Below are positions 44,986-55,373 of a DNA stretch of 64,000 bases, in pieces (positions within the stretch are counted from its first letter, which is position 1; every line of letters begins with the position of its first letter). The position numbers and the translations under genes are program-made. The DNA lies in NCBI RefSeq assembly GCF_900128905.1, contig NZ_FQTV01000007.1, positions 124,001 through 188,000 of the forward strand, in the 5' to 3' direction. This DNA comes from Bacteroides luti (lineage in GTDB: Bacteria > Bacteroidota > Bacteroidia > Bacteroidales > Bacteroidaceae). The notes under the pieces are model-generated. The model ran no database searches, was not told the DNA's origin, and was given only the letters and a program-made list of their open reading frames with translations.

Positions 44986-45339
44986 TTATTCAACTAATTT
45001 ATTGGTCATGGTGTCGGGGAAAACCACTGTCGGTTTAAAGCTTTTAGCTTCTTCAAAATCCATCATGGCATAAGACATGATAATAATGATATCTCCAACT
45101 TGTACCTTTCGGGCAGCTGCACCATTCAGGCAAATCTTACCTGTACCACGTTCGCCTTTTATAATATAAGTTGAGAAACGTTCACCGTTATTGTTATCTA
45201 CGATATGTACTCTCTCATTGGCGATGAGGTTGGCCGCATCCATTAAATCTTCGTCAATTGTAATACTACCCATGTAATTTAAATCAGCCTCTGTTACACG
45301 TACACGGTGTAGCTTTGACTTCATTACTTCAATCATCAT
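44986..45339 (-). CDS. panD: Aspartate 1-decarboxylase
   Basis: This 117-residue pro-enzyme has the self-cleavage site between Gly24 and Ser25 in NYMGSITID; the new N-terminal pyruvoyl group decarboxylates aspartate to beta-alanine for pantothenate synthesis. The active-site Tyr region ([23 protein letters not shown]) is present. It follows panC by 17 bp on the same strand, so both beta-alanine supply and its use are co-transcribed. Met2 is an equally good start. Confidence 0.96.
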   Translation of the reverse strand: MMIEVMKSKLHRVRVTEADLNYMGSITIDEDLMDAANLIANERVHIVDNNNGERFSTYIIKGERGTGKICLNGAAARKVQVGDIIIIMSYAMMDFEEAKSFKPTVVFPDTMTNKLVE

Positions 45340-45356
45340 AAGGTTGGTCTTTTTAA

Positions 45357-46205
45357 TTAAATCTCTTTATATTTTATGTTATCAATCAGTCGGACTTGTC
45401 CACAGAATACTGTGATGCAGCCCACTGCGTAATTTGTATCTGCCCAGTCTTTCAAGTCCTGTAATGTGTAACCATCAACAATCTTAAAATACTCCAGGCG
45501 TAGCCCTTGCTCAGCGGCAATTGATTCTTCTACGAAGCGAATTGTTTCACTCACTGAGTGATCTGCTGCAAAGGTACGACTTTTAAATAATGTTTGAGAT
45601 ATTTTTAATGCTATTTCACGTTCTTCAGCAGATAATAATGAATTGCGGCTGCTTAGAGCCAATCCGTCGACTTCACGAACAATTGGACAGCCTACAATTT
45701 CAATATCTAAGTTCAGCTGTTTAGTCATCTCACGAATGATGGCCAGCTGCTGGAAATCTTTTTCTCCGAAGTATGCGCGGTTTGGTTTTACTGCATAAAA
45801 AAGTTTACTTACAATTTGTGCTACACCATTAAAGTGCCCTGGACGGAAAGCTCCCTCCATAACTGTATCCAGCGGTGCAAAGCTGAATTGACGAGTATCT
45901 GGTTGCGGATACATTTCTTCTACCGATGGGGCAAAAACAAAAGAGCAGCCATTGGCTTCCAATAATTTGCAGTCGGCATCCAGAGTACGTGGATATTTTA
46001 TTAAATCATTTTTATCGTTGAACTGAGTGGGATTTACAAATACACTCACTACGGTTACATCATTTTCTTTTACGCAACGCTTTACTAAAGAGGCATGTCC
46101 TGCATGTAAAGCGCCCATAGTAGGGACTAACCCAACCATTTTACCCTGAGCTGTTAGTGCAGATAACTCTGACTGTAACTCATTGATAGTGTGTACAATT
46201 TTCAT
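45357..46205 (-). CDS. panC: Pantoate-beta-alanine ligase (pantothenate synthetase)
   Basis: The start at 46205 ([15 protein letters not shown]) gives the usual 282 residues; the frame extends upstream to 46250 without homology-like content. The ATP-binding HxGH motif is in [16 protein letters not shown] (about 29-44), and [21 protein letters not shown] and SSRNSLLS (KMSKS-like) are the other family motifs. It joins pantoate and beta-alanine using ATP. It is divergent from the glycogen-synthase-like gene at 46455. Confidence 0.96.
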   Translation of the reverse strand: MKIVHTINELQSELSALTAQGKMVGLVPTMGALHAGHASLVKRCVKENDVTVVSVFVNPTQFNDKNDLIKYPRTLDADCKLLEANGCSFVFAPSVEEMYPQPDTRQFSFAPLDTVMEGAFRPGHFNGVAQIVSKLFYAVKPNRAYFGEKDFQQLAIIREMTKQLNLDIEIVGCPIVREVDGLALSSRNSLLSAEEREIALKISQTLFKSRTFAADHSVSETIRFVEESIAAEQGLRLEYFKIVDGYTLQDLKDWADTNYAVGCITVFCGQVRLIDNIKYKEI

Positions 46206-46454
46206 TTTTAATTTTGATTGTTTGATCTGTTGTTTTAAAAAACGGTGCAAAATAAGCTAATATTTATCACATAACGAAGAATTATTTGAAATTTATATAA
46301 TGAAATGCTCTTGCTTGTTTTAATTTGATTTTAATGCTTATGTGCTGATTAATAGAAACTTAATAATTAGCGAGATGTTATTGAAGGATAAAACTTGCAT
46401 AAATGCGCTTTTTTTTTTATATCTTTGCAGAATATTTATGAGAAAGATAATAAA

Positions 46455-47273
46455 ATGATGAAGGCTAACAAGGTTTTATTTATTACACAAGAGATTACTC
46501 CTTACTTGCCCGAGTCCGAAATGGCTAATGTTGGAAGATATCTTCCTCAGGCTATTCAGGAAAAGGGAAGAGAAATCAGAACATTTATGCCTAAGTGGGG
46601 TAATATCAATGAGCGCAGAAATCAATTGCACGAAGTGATTCGCCTTTCGGGAATGAACCTGATCATTGATGATACAGATCATCCGTTGATTATAAAAGTG
46701 GCTTCGATTCAGGCTGCCAGAATGCAGGTATACTTCATTGATAATGATGATTATTTTCAACACAGATTACAAGCTGCTGATGAAGATGGAAATGAATATG
46801 ATGATAATGACAGCAGAGCTATATTTTATGCCCGCGGTGTAATTGAAACGGTAAAGAAACTCCGTTGGTGTCCTGATGTTATTCACTGTCATGGATGGAT
46901 GTCGGCTTTGGCTCCATTATATATTAAGACTGTATACAAAGATGAACCTTCGTTTCGTGATGTGAAGATTGTGTTCTCTGTATATGAGGATGATTTTAAA
47001 AATAAACTTTCTCAGGATTTTGCCTCTAAAATAATGATGAAAGACTTAGCAGGCATTGATTTATCTTCTGTTCAGGGTGATGTTGATTATGCTGGTTTGA
47101 TTAAGCTTGCTATCGATTATTCCGACGGGGTTATTCAAAACAGTGAGAATGTAAATGAAGAAGTGATGAACTATGCTCGCAGTAAGAATATTCCGGTTCT
47201 TGATTTTCAGTCTCCTGATAATTACATTGATGCTTTCAACGAGTTTTACGATAAAGTTTATGATAATGAATAG
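46455..47273 (+). CDS. Glycogen/starch synthase N-terminal-like protein (GT5 half)
   Basis: The start at 46455 follows a -7 box (TATCTTTG, 46420-46427); the frame upstream is spurious. In 272 residues it matches only the N-terminal Rossmann half of GT5 glycogen synthases (KVLFITQEITPYLPESEMANVGRYLP, DVIHCHGWMSALAPLYI), and lacks the C-terminal nucleotide-sugar domain. The ADP-glucose-contact KxGGL motif reads SEMANVG instead. It is common in Bacteroides next to panC. It may be a regulatory or degenerate paralogue and not an active synthase. It is convergent with the glycogen cluster. Confidence 0.8.
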   Translation: MMKANKVLFITQEITPYLPESEMANVGRYLPQAIQEKGREIRTFMPKWGNINERRNQLHEVIRLSGMNLIIDDTDHPLIIKVASIQAARMQVYFIDNDDYFQHRLQAADEDGNEYDDNDSRAIFYARGVIETVKKLRWCPDVIHCHGWMSALAPLYIKTVYKDEPSFRDVKIVFSVYEDDFKNKLSQDFASKIMMKDLAGIDLSSVQGDVDYAGLIKLAIDYSDGVIQNSENVNEEVMNYARSKNIPVLDFQSPDNYIDAFNEFYDKVYDNE

Positions 47274-47280
47274 ATATCAT

Positions 47281-47313
47281 AAAAAAAGCAGCTCAATTTG
47301 AGCTGCTTTTTTT
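47281..47313. terminator. Bidirectional terminator
   Basis: A near-perfect palindrome (AGCAGCTCAA/TTGAGCTGCT core, 47287-47307) with A and T runs on both sides lies between convergent genes. Confidence 0.88.
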
Positions 47314-47327
47314 ATGATTGGTTTTTC

Positions 47328-48728
47328 CTATTCTTTCTTCGCTACTTTTTTAGTTTTCTTTTCTTTAGTTTCTTTCTTTTCCTTCTTCTCTTTCTTCTCT
47401 TTCTTTTCCTTAGTTGTATTAGTTGCTGTTGTTTCTTTATTCACTTTACTAAGTTCCAGCATATCAATCTTCTTACGTAAGGTCTCAATCTCATCTCCTT
47501 GATTTTTTATCGTTGTAAGCAGGGAGTTCAATTCTTCATTATCCAAATCTTCCGGATAAAGGGAGTTTACTCTGTTGATAAAGTCGGCCAGAACATTCAT
47601 ATAATTTGAAAAAGCCTCGTAGGCTGAGTCGTAACTATCTCTGTCGATACCAAGACCGGTATGTTTAGTTGACATGAAACGGAAGTTGTGGCAAGCCTGT
47701 AAATAGTCCCAGTCTTGCTTGATCCTTTTATCATGGCATAGTCTTACACGCTCTGATAAACTATATAGCTTATTAAAGGCCTCACGCTGAAGACCGTTTC
47801 CTAACCAGGCACTTATATCTCTTTCTTCGTCCAGCCAGGATATTGGATATAGAACCTCAATAGGAGAGATTGATTTGGATTTGGAAATAATCTCAGAAGG
47901 AGTAGAGAATGTTATTCCTTTTTCACTGGCACAACCCGGTAACGCTTTCAAGAATTCCAGAATGTTTGAAGATAGAGGCTGTGCTATACCTATAGCATCT
48001 AAAGGCATGAAGATATTGATCACTTTTTCTTCTTTTGGCAGTGAGTCAATCCAACTGATGTATTTATCAGCAAACAGAGGATACTCGCTCCATTCATGAT
48101 TGGAGAACCGAAGGCTGATATCATCTGAAAGCTTGTAGTCTCTGAATAATATTTTAAGCTCGGGTGCCTGATTGCAATGATATACATAATGAGGACTCTT
48201 CCATCCTAGAATATGTTTTGCTCCCTCAGTGAGCACTCCTTTAAATCCCATATCGGCGATTGTGCTGCCAATTTCATCTGAATAAATAAGTCCTGTATTT
48301 CTGAATACAGTTGGTGCCTGACCAAAGAGTTGTTTTGTTTTTCTGCATTGGTGCTGAACTTCCTCACGGAAACTTTGTTCATCGATCAATGAAGAGAGTC
48401 CGTTGGAATATGTTTCGGCCAAGAACTCGCAGCAGCCTGTTTTGCCCAATTCTTTTAGTTTGTCGATAACGCAGGGAGCATGCATTTCCAATAGCTCCAT
48501 TGCTACTCCGGATAGAGAAATGGCTACTTTGAAAGCTCCGTTTGAGCTTTTAACCATCTCAATTAATGTGTCGATTGCAGGTTTATAAGAACGCTCAACA
48601 GTATCACTTAATTTAGTTTCATTGGCGTAATCGTCATAATAATAGTGATCAGTGCCTATGTCAAAGAATCGATATCTCTTCAGATGAAAAATCTGGTGTA
48701 TTTGAAAGTATAAACAGATTGTTTTCAT
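47328..48728 (-). CDS. GH57 alpha-amylase-like protein with Lys/Glu-rich tail
   Basis: This 466-residue protein is GH57-like: N-terminal LYFQIHQIFHLKRYRFF, then CCEFLAETYSNGLSSL (the nucleophile Glu of motif 3 is in AET), then FRNTGLIYSDEIG. Where other GH57 enzymes carry a catalytic Asp in F-x-D-Y-E-x-F-G, this one reads FMPLDAIG. The last 35 residues are almost only Lys, Glu and Thr. It follows the GT4 gene by 18 bp in the conserved Bacteroides glycogen cluster (debranching enzyme, synthase, GH57). It would act on glycogen or maltodextrin in the cytoplasm, if active. Confidence 0.85.
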   Translation of the reverse strand: MKTICLYFQIHQIFHLKRYRFFDIGTDHYYYDDYANETKLSDTVERSYKPAIDTLIEMVKSSNGAFKVAISLSGVAMELLEMHAPCVIDKLKELGKTGCCEFLAETYSNGLSSLIDEQSFREEVQHQCRKTKQLFGQAPTVFRNTGLIYSDEIGSTIADMGFKGVLTEGAKHILGWKSPHYVYHCNQAPELKILFRDYKLSDDISLRFSNHEWSEYPLFADKYISWIDSLPKEEKVINIFMPLDAIGIAQPLSSNILEFLKALPGCASEKGITFSTPSEIISKSKSISPIEVLYPISWLDEERDISAWLGNGLQREAFNKLYSLSERVRLCHDKRIKQDWDYLQACHNFRFMSTKHTGLGIDRDSYDSAYEAFSNYMNVLADFINRVNSLYPEDLDNEELNSLLTTIKNQGDEIETLRKKIDMLELSKVNKETTATNTTKEKKEKKEKKEKKETKEKKTKKVAKKE

Positions 48729-48746
48729 ATTGATTATATTTTTTTA

Positions 48747-50015
48747 TTATCTATAATTCTGTAAAATATTGTCGTAAATGGAACGTACTTTATAGCCTAC
48801 GTTTTCCCATTTTATTGCATCAACTTCTCTTTTACCTTCTGTCTTTAAGTATTCATACATAGCAGGATAGGTACAGATGGAATAAATAGCATCGGCCATA
48901 GCATGAATATCCCAATAGTCTATTTTGATACAATTGTCTAAAATCTCAGCACATCCCGATTGTTTCGAGATAATTGTTGGTACACTAACCTGCATTGCTT
49001 CCAGTGGAGAGATACCGAATGGTTCCGAAACCGAAGGCATGATATATACATCGCTGGCTTTGAGTACTTCGTATACTTGTTTTCCTTTCATAAATCCGGG
49101 GAAGTGGAAACGGTCGGCTATACCTCGTTCTGCTACCAGACTAATCATTTGGTTCATCATATCGCCATTGCCGGCCATCACAAAGCGAATGTTTTTTGTT
49201 CTGTGAAGAACCATTGCCGCGGCTTCTACAAAGTATTCCGGACCTTTTTGCATGGTTATTCTTCCCAAAAAGGTTACAATCTTTTCTTTTTTGCTTTTTT
49301 GAGGAACAATATTCATAATCTCCTGAGATAATGGAGATACGGCATTATGCACGGTAGTTACTTTTCGTGGATCCTGATGGTATTTATGAATAACCGTTTG
49401 ACGGGTTAACTCACTAACACACATGATGTGATCGGCATGATCCATTCCGTTCTTTTCTATTGAGTAAACTGTGGGATTTACATTTCCACGGCTTCTGTCA
49501 AAATCTGTTGCATGTACATGGATAACCAGTGGTTTTCCAGAAATTTGTTTAGCATGAATACCGGCAGGGTAGGTTAGCCAGTCGTGCGAATGAATGATGT
49601 CATATTGTTGCTGACGAGCAACAACGCCAGCTACTATGGAGTAATTATTAATTTCTTCCTGTAAGTTATCCGGATAGCGACCGGAAAATTCAATGCAACC
49701 TAAATCGTTGGTATGAAGATAATTGAAATCTGCATATATATGGTCTCGTAGCTCATAGTAATCCTGTGGATTCATATAGCCACCTACGCGACTATTAACA
49801 TAATCCCAATTCACATCCCTCCAGACTACCGGAGTGCTGTTCATACCTATAATCTTTAAAAAACTCTGATCTTCATCTCCCCAAGGTTTGGGTATGCAAA
49901 AGGTAATTTCCATATCTTCCTGCATAGACATACCTTGTGTAAGCCCATAGCTGGCTGTTCCTAAGCCTCCTAATATATGAGGGGGAAACTCCCATCCAAA
50001 CATTAAAACTTTCAT
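48747..50015 (-). CDS. GT4-type glycogen synthase
   Basis: This 422-residue glycosyltransferase has an N-terminal KVLMFGWEFPPHILGGLGTA (KxGGL-like donor motif), then DIIHSHDWLTYPAG and VIHVHATDFDRS. The GT-B C-terminal half includes TFLGRITMQKGPEYFVEA, SVSEPFGISPLEAMQV (E-x7-E nucleotide-sugar motif) and WENVGYKV. This family does the glucan-chain extension in Bacteroides glycogen clusters. It lies between the debranching enzyme (18 bp upstream) and GH57 (18 bp downstream), so all three share one transcript. Confidence 0.9.
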   Translation of the reverse strand: MKVLMFGWEFPPHILGGLGTASYGLTQGMSMQEDMEITFCIPKPWGDEDQSFLKIIGMNSTPVVWRDVNWDYVNSRVGGYMNPQDYYELRDHIYADFNYLHTNDLGCIEFSGRYPDNLQEEINNYSIVAGVVARQQQYDIIHSHDWLTYPAGIHAKQISGKPLVIHVHATDFDRSRGNVNPTVYSIEKNGMDHADHIMCVSELTRQTVIHKYHQDPRKVTTVHNAVSPLSQEIMNIVPQKSKKEKIVTFLGRITMQKGPEYFVEAAAMVLHRTKNIRFVMAGNGDMMNQMISLVAERGIADRFHFPGFMKGKQVYEVLKASDVYIMPSVSEPFGISPLEAMQVSVPTIISKQSGCAEILDNCIKIDYWDIHAMADAIYSICTYPAMYEYLKTEGKREVDAIKWENVGYKVRSIYDNILQNYR

Positions 50016-50033
50016 CTTTATTTCCTCCTCTTA

Positions 50034-51977
50034 TTAATAGTATTTATTAAGTTGCTTTAATACGTGTAAGATTAACGCAACATTCATTGCGAATGATACT
50101 GCTCCCCGTCCTTTAAAAGGAGGGTTGCCATCGAATAGCTCTGGTATAGAACTAATGCAATGCTTTCTCATTTCTTCCTCAAATCCTATTAGTTGGCGTT
50201 CAATAAAGGAAACTCCGCTTGTTTTATAAATACGAAGGTATGCTTCCATATAGAATCCCATCAGCCATGGCCATGCTGTGCCTTGGTGGTAAGCGCAATC
50301 TCTTAATATTTGTGGTCCTACATAATTGGGGTTATATCCGATACTTTTGGGACTTAACGAACGTAGTCCTTTTGGAGTAAGTAACTCTCTGGTTGTAATA
50401 TCAAGAATCCGCTTTTTTTGTTCTGGCTTAAGCGGCGAGTATTCAAATGCCACGGTAAATATCATGTTGGGACGTACAGCCCAGTCGGATGGTTGTCCGT
50501 TAACATAATCCAGTAGGTAACCATGTTCGTTCAGGAATACATCAATGAAAGATTGGGCCGTTGTTTTTGCTAATTCATCCAGTGAATCTGCGAATATCGA
50601 TTCGGCTTTATCTCCTGTATGCATCATTCCGGCTACAAAACGAAGTGCATTGTACCATAAGGAGTTGACTTCAACAATATATCCGGTTCTTGGAGTCACA
50701 GGACGATCGTTGATTGTGGCATTCATCCATGTAATAGCTTTATTTTCTCCGTTTGAGTATAGCAATCCGTTATCATGTAAGAATAGGTTATCATGTTTGC
50801 CTTTATGAATAAACTCGATAATGTCTTTCAGAAGGTCACCGTATTTTTCTTTACATTGTTCCGCTGATGTAGCATTTGCATATTGCTGTATGGCCCATAT
50901 TGCCCAAAGTAACACATCCGGATCTTCAATCTCATATATCTTACAATTCAGCGGGCGGTTGTTTATATAATTCTCTATTGCTTCCTGTGCTGTTTCCATT
51001 ACCGATTCAAATTCTTCAACTTCATCGACAGCAAGTGTTAAACCTGGCAAGGAAACAAACATATCACGAGCACGACATTTAAACCAGGGATATCCGGCTA
51101 ACAGATAGTGCTTGCCACCTTGTTTATTATGAAACTGGTGAGCTGAGTTTTTCAGACAGTTGAAGAAACTGTCACGTGGAGTACGTCTTGCTGCCTGTTC
51201 CTCGAATTTCTCAAACATGTCGTTTGTTGAAGCCTCAGATATACCGGCAGAGAAAATAATGCTTTCTCCCTTTTTAATGTTAACTTCAAAATATCCCGGA
51301 ACATAAAGGTCTTCGTTTGAATCGTATCCTCTTTCTTGTTCTTTAGTATATTCTATTCCTTTATACCAATATGGCTCAAAATGAAATTCATTTTTCTTAT
51401 TAAGCTGCATAAATAATTCAGGATATCCTGGATACATACAGGTTTTTATACCATTTTCAACTTCCTGATATTCTCTGTTTGCATGTGGGTTCTCATGAGT
51501 ATACTGACGTACGCTTCTAAATGCGAGAAGTGGACGAAAACGAAGAGTAGTAGCAGAATGTGCATCTACTAATGTATATTTAATCAATATTCTATTCTCA
51601 TAATGAACAAAGATTTTTTCTTTGGTAAGAATAACTCCACCTACACGGTAAGTGGTAATAGGGATTTTTTCACAATCAAATTCACGGATGTATTTATGCC
51701 CCTTGGGACTATAGTTGTCTCCCTGATATTTATGCAAACCAAGGTTAAACTCAGCTCCGTGTTGAATAACTGTTTCATCTAAAGAAGAGAGTAAAACATG
51801 ATTTTCGTCGTCTAACTCTGGAACAGGAATCACTAGTAATCCATGATATTTTCTTGTGTTGCAATCGACTATTGTTGTACAATGATATGCTCCCGATTTA
51901 TTGGTCCGAAGAATTTCTCTAGGTAAAGATTCTTCAAGATTAATCATGAGAGTTTTGTCAAATCGCAGATAACTCAT
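50034..51977 (-). CDS. Glycogen debranching enzyme (amylo-alpha-1,6-glucosidase type)
   Basis: This 647-residue protein has an N-terminal beta-sandwich domain (about 1-240; TNKSGAYHCTTIVDCNTRKYHGLLV is split over it) and an (alpha/alpha)6-barrel GDE domain (about 280-645), with YPWFKCRARDMFVSLPGL, ITWMNATIND and GTAWPWLMGFYMEAYL as conserved stretches. It removes alpha-1,6 branches of glycogen in the cytoplasm. It is the first gene of the three-gene glycogen operon. No recognisable terminator precedes it within 180 bp; the terminator at 52106 belongs to marC. Confidence 0.92.
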   Translation of the reverse strand: MSYLRFDKTLMINLEESLPREILRTNKSGAYHCTTIVDCNTRKYHGLLVIPVPELDDENHVLLSSLDETVIQHGAEFNLGLHKYQGDNYSPKGHKYIREFDCEKIPITTYRVGGVILTKEKIFVHYENRILIKYTLVDAHSATTLRFRPLLAFRSVRQYTHENPHANREYQEVENGIKTCMYPGYPELFMQLNKKNEFHFEPYWYKGIEYTKEQERGYDSNEDLYVPGYFEVNIKKGESIIFSAGISEASTNDMFEKFEEQAARRTPRDSFFNCLKNSAHQFHNKQGGKHYLLAGYPWFKCRARDMFVSLPGLTLAVDEVEEFESVMETAQEAIENYINNRPLNCKIYEIEDPDVLLWAIWAIQQYANATSAEQCKEKYGDLLKDIIEFIHKGKHDNLFLHDNGLLYSNGENKAITWMNATINDRPVTPRTGYIVEVNSLWYNALRFVAGMMHTGDKAESIFADSLDELAKTTAQSFIDVFLNEHGYLLDYVNGQPSDWAVRPNMIFTVAFEYSPLKPEQKKRILDITTRELLTPKGLRSLSPKSIGYNPNYVGPQILRDCAYHQGTAWPWLMGFYMEAYLRIYKTSGVSFIERQLIGFEEEMRKHCISSIPELFDGNPPFKGRGAVSFAMNVALILHVLKQLNKYY

Positions 51978-52105
51978 AGTTATATAGGCTTTTAAAAGGT
52001 TTATTATTAATTTTATGGTTACAATATAACGTTGCTATCTCCAAAAATAATGATTTTTGCGATAAAATAGTCTTGTTTGCTTCTTTTTTTTTGCTTTTGG
52101 GCATA

Positions 52106-52140
52106 AAAAATCCCGGCTGTTTATTGAAAAAAGCCGGGTT
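52106..52140 (-). terminator. Terminator of marC
   Basis: A 7-bp GC-rich stem (CCCGGCT, 52112-52118 with 52132-52138) is followed on the minus strand by a T-run. It lies 22 bp after the marC stop. Confidence 0.85.
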
Positions 52141-52161
52141 GAGTAATATTTATGTTATTTA

Positions 52162-52764
52162 CTATAAACCGCCTTGAAGAAATGTGATCAGGTTGGTAAT
52201 GTTTGCAGTAAACAGTTTTACAGCAATCGCAAGCAAAATAATACCAAAGAATTTCCGGATAACATAAATGCCTCCTTTTCCTAGAAATCTCTCTACTTTT
52301 CCTGTTAGCTTTAAAACGATATATACCCAGATCATGTTGAGCACTAAGGCTATCATGATATTTACGCTGGCATATTCCGCACGTAGTGATAATAATGTTG
52401 TAAATGCACCAGCTCCTGCTAATAGAGGGAACACAAGAGGAACAAGTGTTGCTTCTTTAATGGGACCTGTGTTTTTAAATATTTCAACGTCGAGAATCAT
52501 TTCCAGTGCCATGAAAAATATAATAAGTGCACCGGCTATTGCAAACGATTCTATATCAACCCGGAAGAGGCTTAATAATAGATGACCTGCATAGAAAAAA
52601 CCTACCATCAGTGCTCCTGAGTATACAGTTGCTTTAACGGCGTTTACTTCACGTCCTTTTTCTCTAAGATCTATGATAATTGGAATAGAACCAATAATAT
52701 CTATTACTGCGAATAGTACAATAAATGCACTAATCATATCCTGAATATCAAATGCTGCAAACAT
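52162..52764 (-). CDS. MarC/NAAT-family integral membrane protein
   Basis: This 200-residue protein has six membrane helices in the MarC fold: FIVLFAVIDIIGSIPIIIDL at the N-terminus, FAIAGALIIFFMALEMIL, then VPLVFPLLAGAGAFTTLLSL. The family was once linked to antibiotic resistance and small amino-acid transport, but substrate is not firmly known. It stands alone on the minus strand, divergent from the Crp/Fnr regulator. Confidence 0.9.
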   Translation of the reverse strand: MFAAFDIQDMISAFIVLFAVIDIIGSIPIIIDLREKGREVNAVKATVYSGALMVGFFYAGHLLLSLFRVDIESFAIAGALIIFFMALEMILDVEIFKNTGPIKEATLVPLVFPLLAGAGAFTTLLSLRAEYASVNIMIALVLNMIWVYIVLKLTGKVERFLGKGGIYVIRKFFGIILLAIAVKLFTANITNLITFLQGGL

Positions 52765-52957
52765 ATCTAATTATTTTTTAAATGCAAAGATATTATATTT
52801 TTATGCATTTTACAACATTTTACTATATAGAAAATAATCATGCTTAAGAAACAATAAAAAACAAAAAAAGAAGAGTGTGTAAATGAATATAATCAAATTT
52901 TATCAATATATTTGTAATGAACTAGAATTAGACTATTTTATAACTGTAATACCAAAA

Positions 52958-53686
52958 ATGGTTGTTATGGAAACTATGTACGAGACTTTGCTTAAAATGC
53001 CTCTTTTCCAAGGATTAGGTGAAGACGAAATTACAAAAATCGTTGGAAAAGTGAAATTACATTTTCAGAAATATAAAGCTGGAAGTGTTATATTGAGGAG
53101 CGGTGACCCTTGTAATGAACTTACCTTTTTATTAAAAGGTGAAATAATGCTTGAGTCTACCGATAAGGATAATAATTTTGTGTTAAAAGAATTCCAGTCA
53201 GCTCCTGATCTCGTTGGATTCTATTCTCTTTTTGGAATTAAAACGTGTTACTTCTCTACTTATACTGCGGAAACAGATGTTGATGTTGTTTCTATAGATA
53301 AGTCTTTTATTCTAACTGAGCTTGATAAACATGATATTTTCCGTTTGAATTTTCGTAATATTCTGTCAAATAGGTTACAACAGTTTCATGATAGATTGTG
53401 GCAATTTACCTATTCCTGTCTGGAAACAAAGATTGTTGATTTCTTGTTGGCACGATGTGAAAAACCTTATGGCAAAAAGCAGCTGAAGATTAAAATGGAA
53501 GATTTTGCTGCAATTATTGGTGAAACACGTTTATCTGTATCCAAATGCCTGAACCAATTAGAAAAGGATGGATTGGTTATTCTTCGTAGAACGGAAGTAG
53601 AGATTCCCGATTTAAACTTATTAAAACTGTGGAAAGAAAAGTTTCTGATGACCTTTTCTCACAATAAAGAAATAGTAAATGAGTAA
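52958..53686 (+). CDS. Crp/Fnr-family transcriptional regulator
   Basis: The start is placed at 52958 (Met26 of the longest frame; 52967 and 52976 are alternatives) because a -7 box (TATATTTG, 52907-52914) lies inside the longer reading. A cyclic-nucleotide-type beta-roll (about 12-120, LKGEIMLESTDKDNNFV) is followed by a dimer helix and a winged helix (about 165-235, MEDFAAIIGETRLSVSKCLNQLEKDGLV). The usual cysteines for an iron-sulfur cluster and the cAMP-contact RE motif are not evident, so the signal is unknown. It is followed by a strong terminator. Confidence 0.88.
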   Translation: MVVMETMYETLLKMPLFQGLGEDEITKIVGKVKLHFQKYKAGSVILRSGDPCNELTFLLKGEIMLESTDKDNNFVLKEFQSAPDLVGFYSLFGIKTCYFSTYTAETDVDVVSIDKSFILTELDKHDIFRLNFRNILSNRLQQFHDRLWQFTYSCLETKIVDFLLARCEKPYGKKQLKIKMEDFAAIIGETRLSVSKCLNQLEKDGLVILRRTEVEIPDLNLLKLWKEKFLMTFSHNKEIVNE

Positions 53687-53692
53687 TAAATA

Positions 53693-53728
53693 AAGCCTCA
53701 AAATCGATTCGGATTTTGAGGCTTATTT
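53693..53728 (+). terminator. Terminator between crp-like gene and enolase
   Basis: A 13-bp perfect stem (53693-53705 with 53712-53724) with a short loop is followed by a T-rich stretch on the plus strand. Confidence 0.88.
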
Positions 53729-53765
53729 GTTTTATGAAAGTTCTTTGACTTTCACCTTATTGCAT

Positions 53766-55373
<1,608 letters not shown>

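Noticed and set aside
46206-46250. Upstream extension of panC
   Set aside because: The added 15 residues are basic filler; the family begins at MKIVHTI (46205).
47298-47502. Phe/Leu/Ser-rich plus-strand frames
   Set aside because: They are the complement of the Lys/Glu-rich tail of the GH57 gene, so low complexity is explained.
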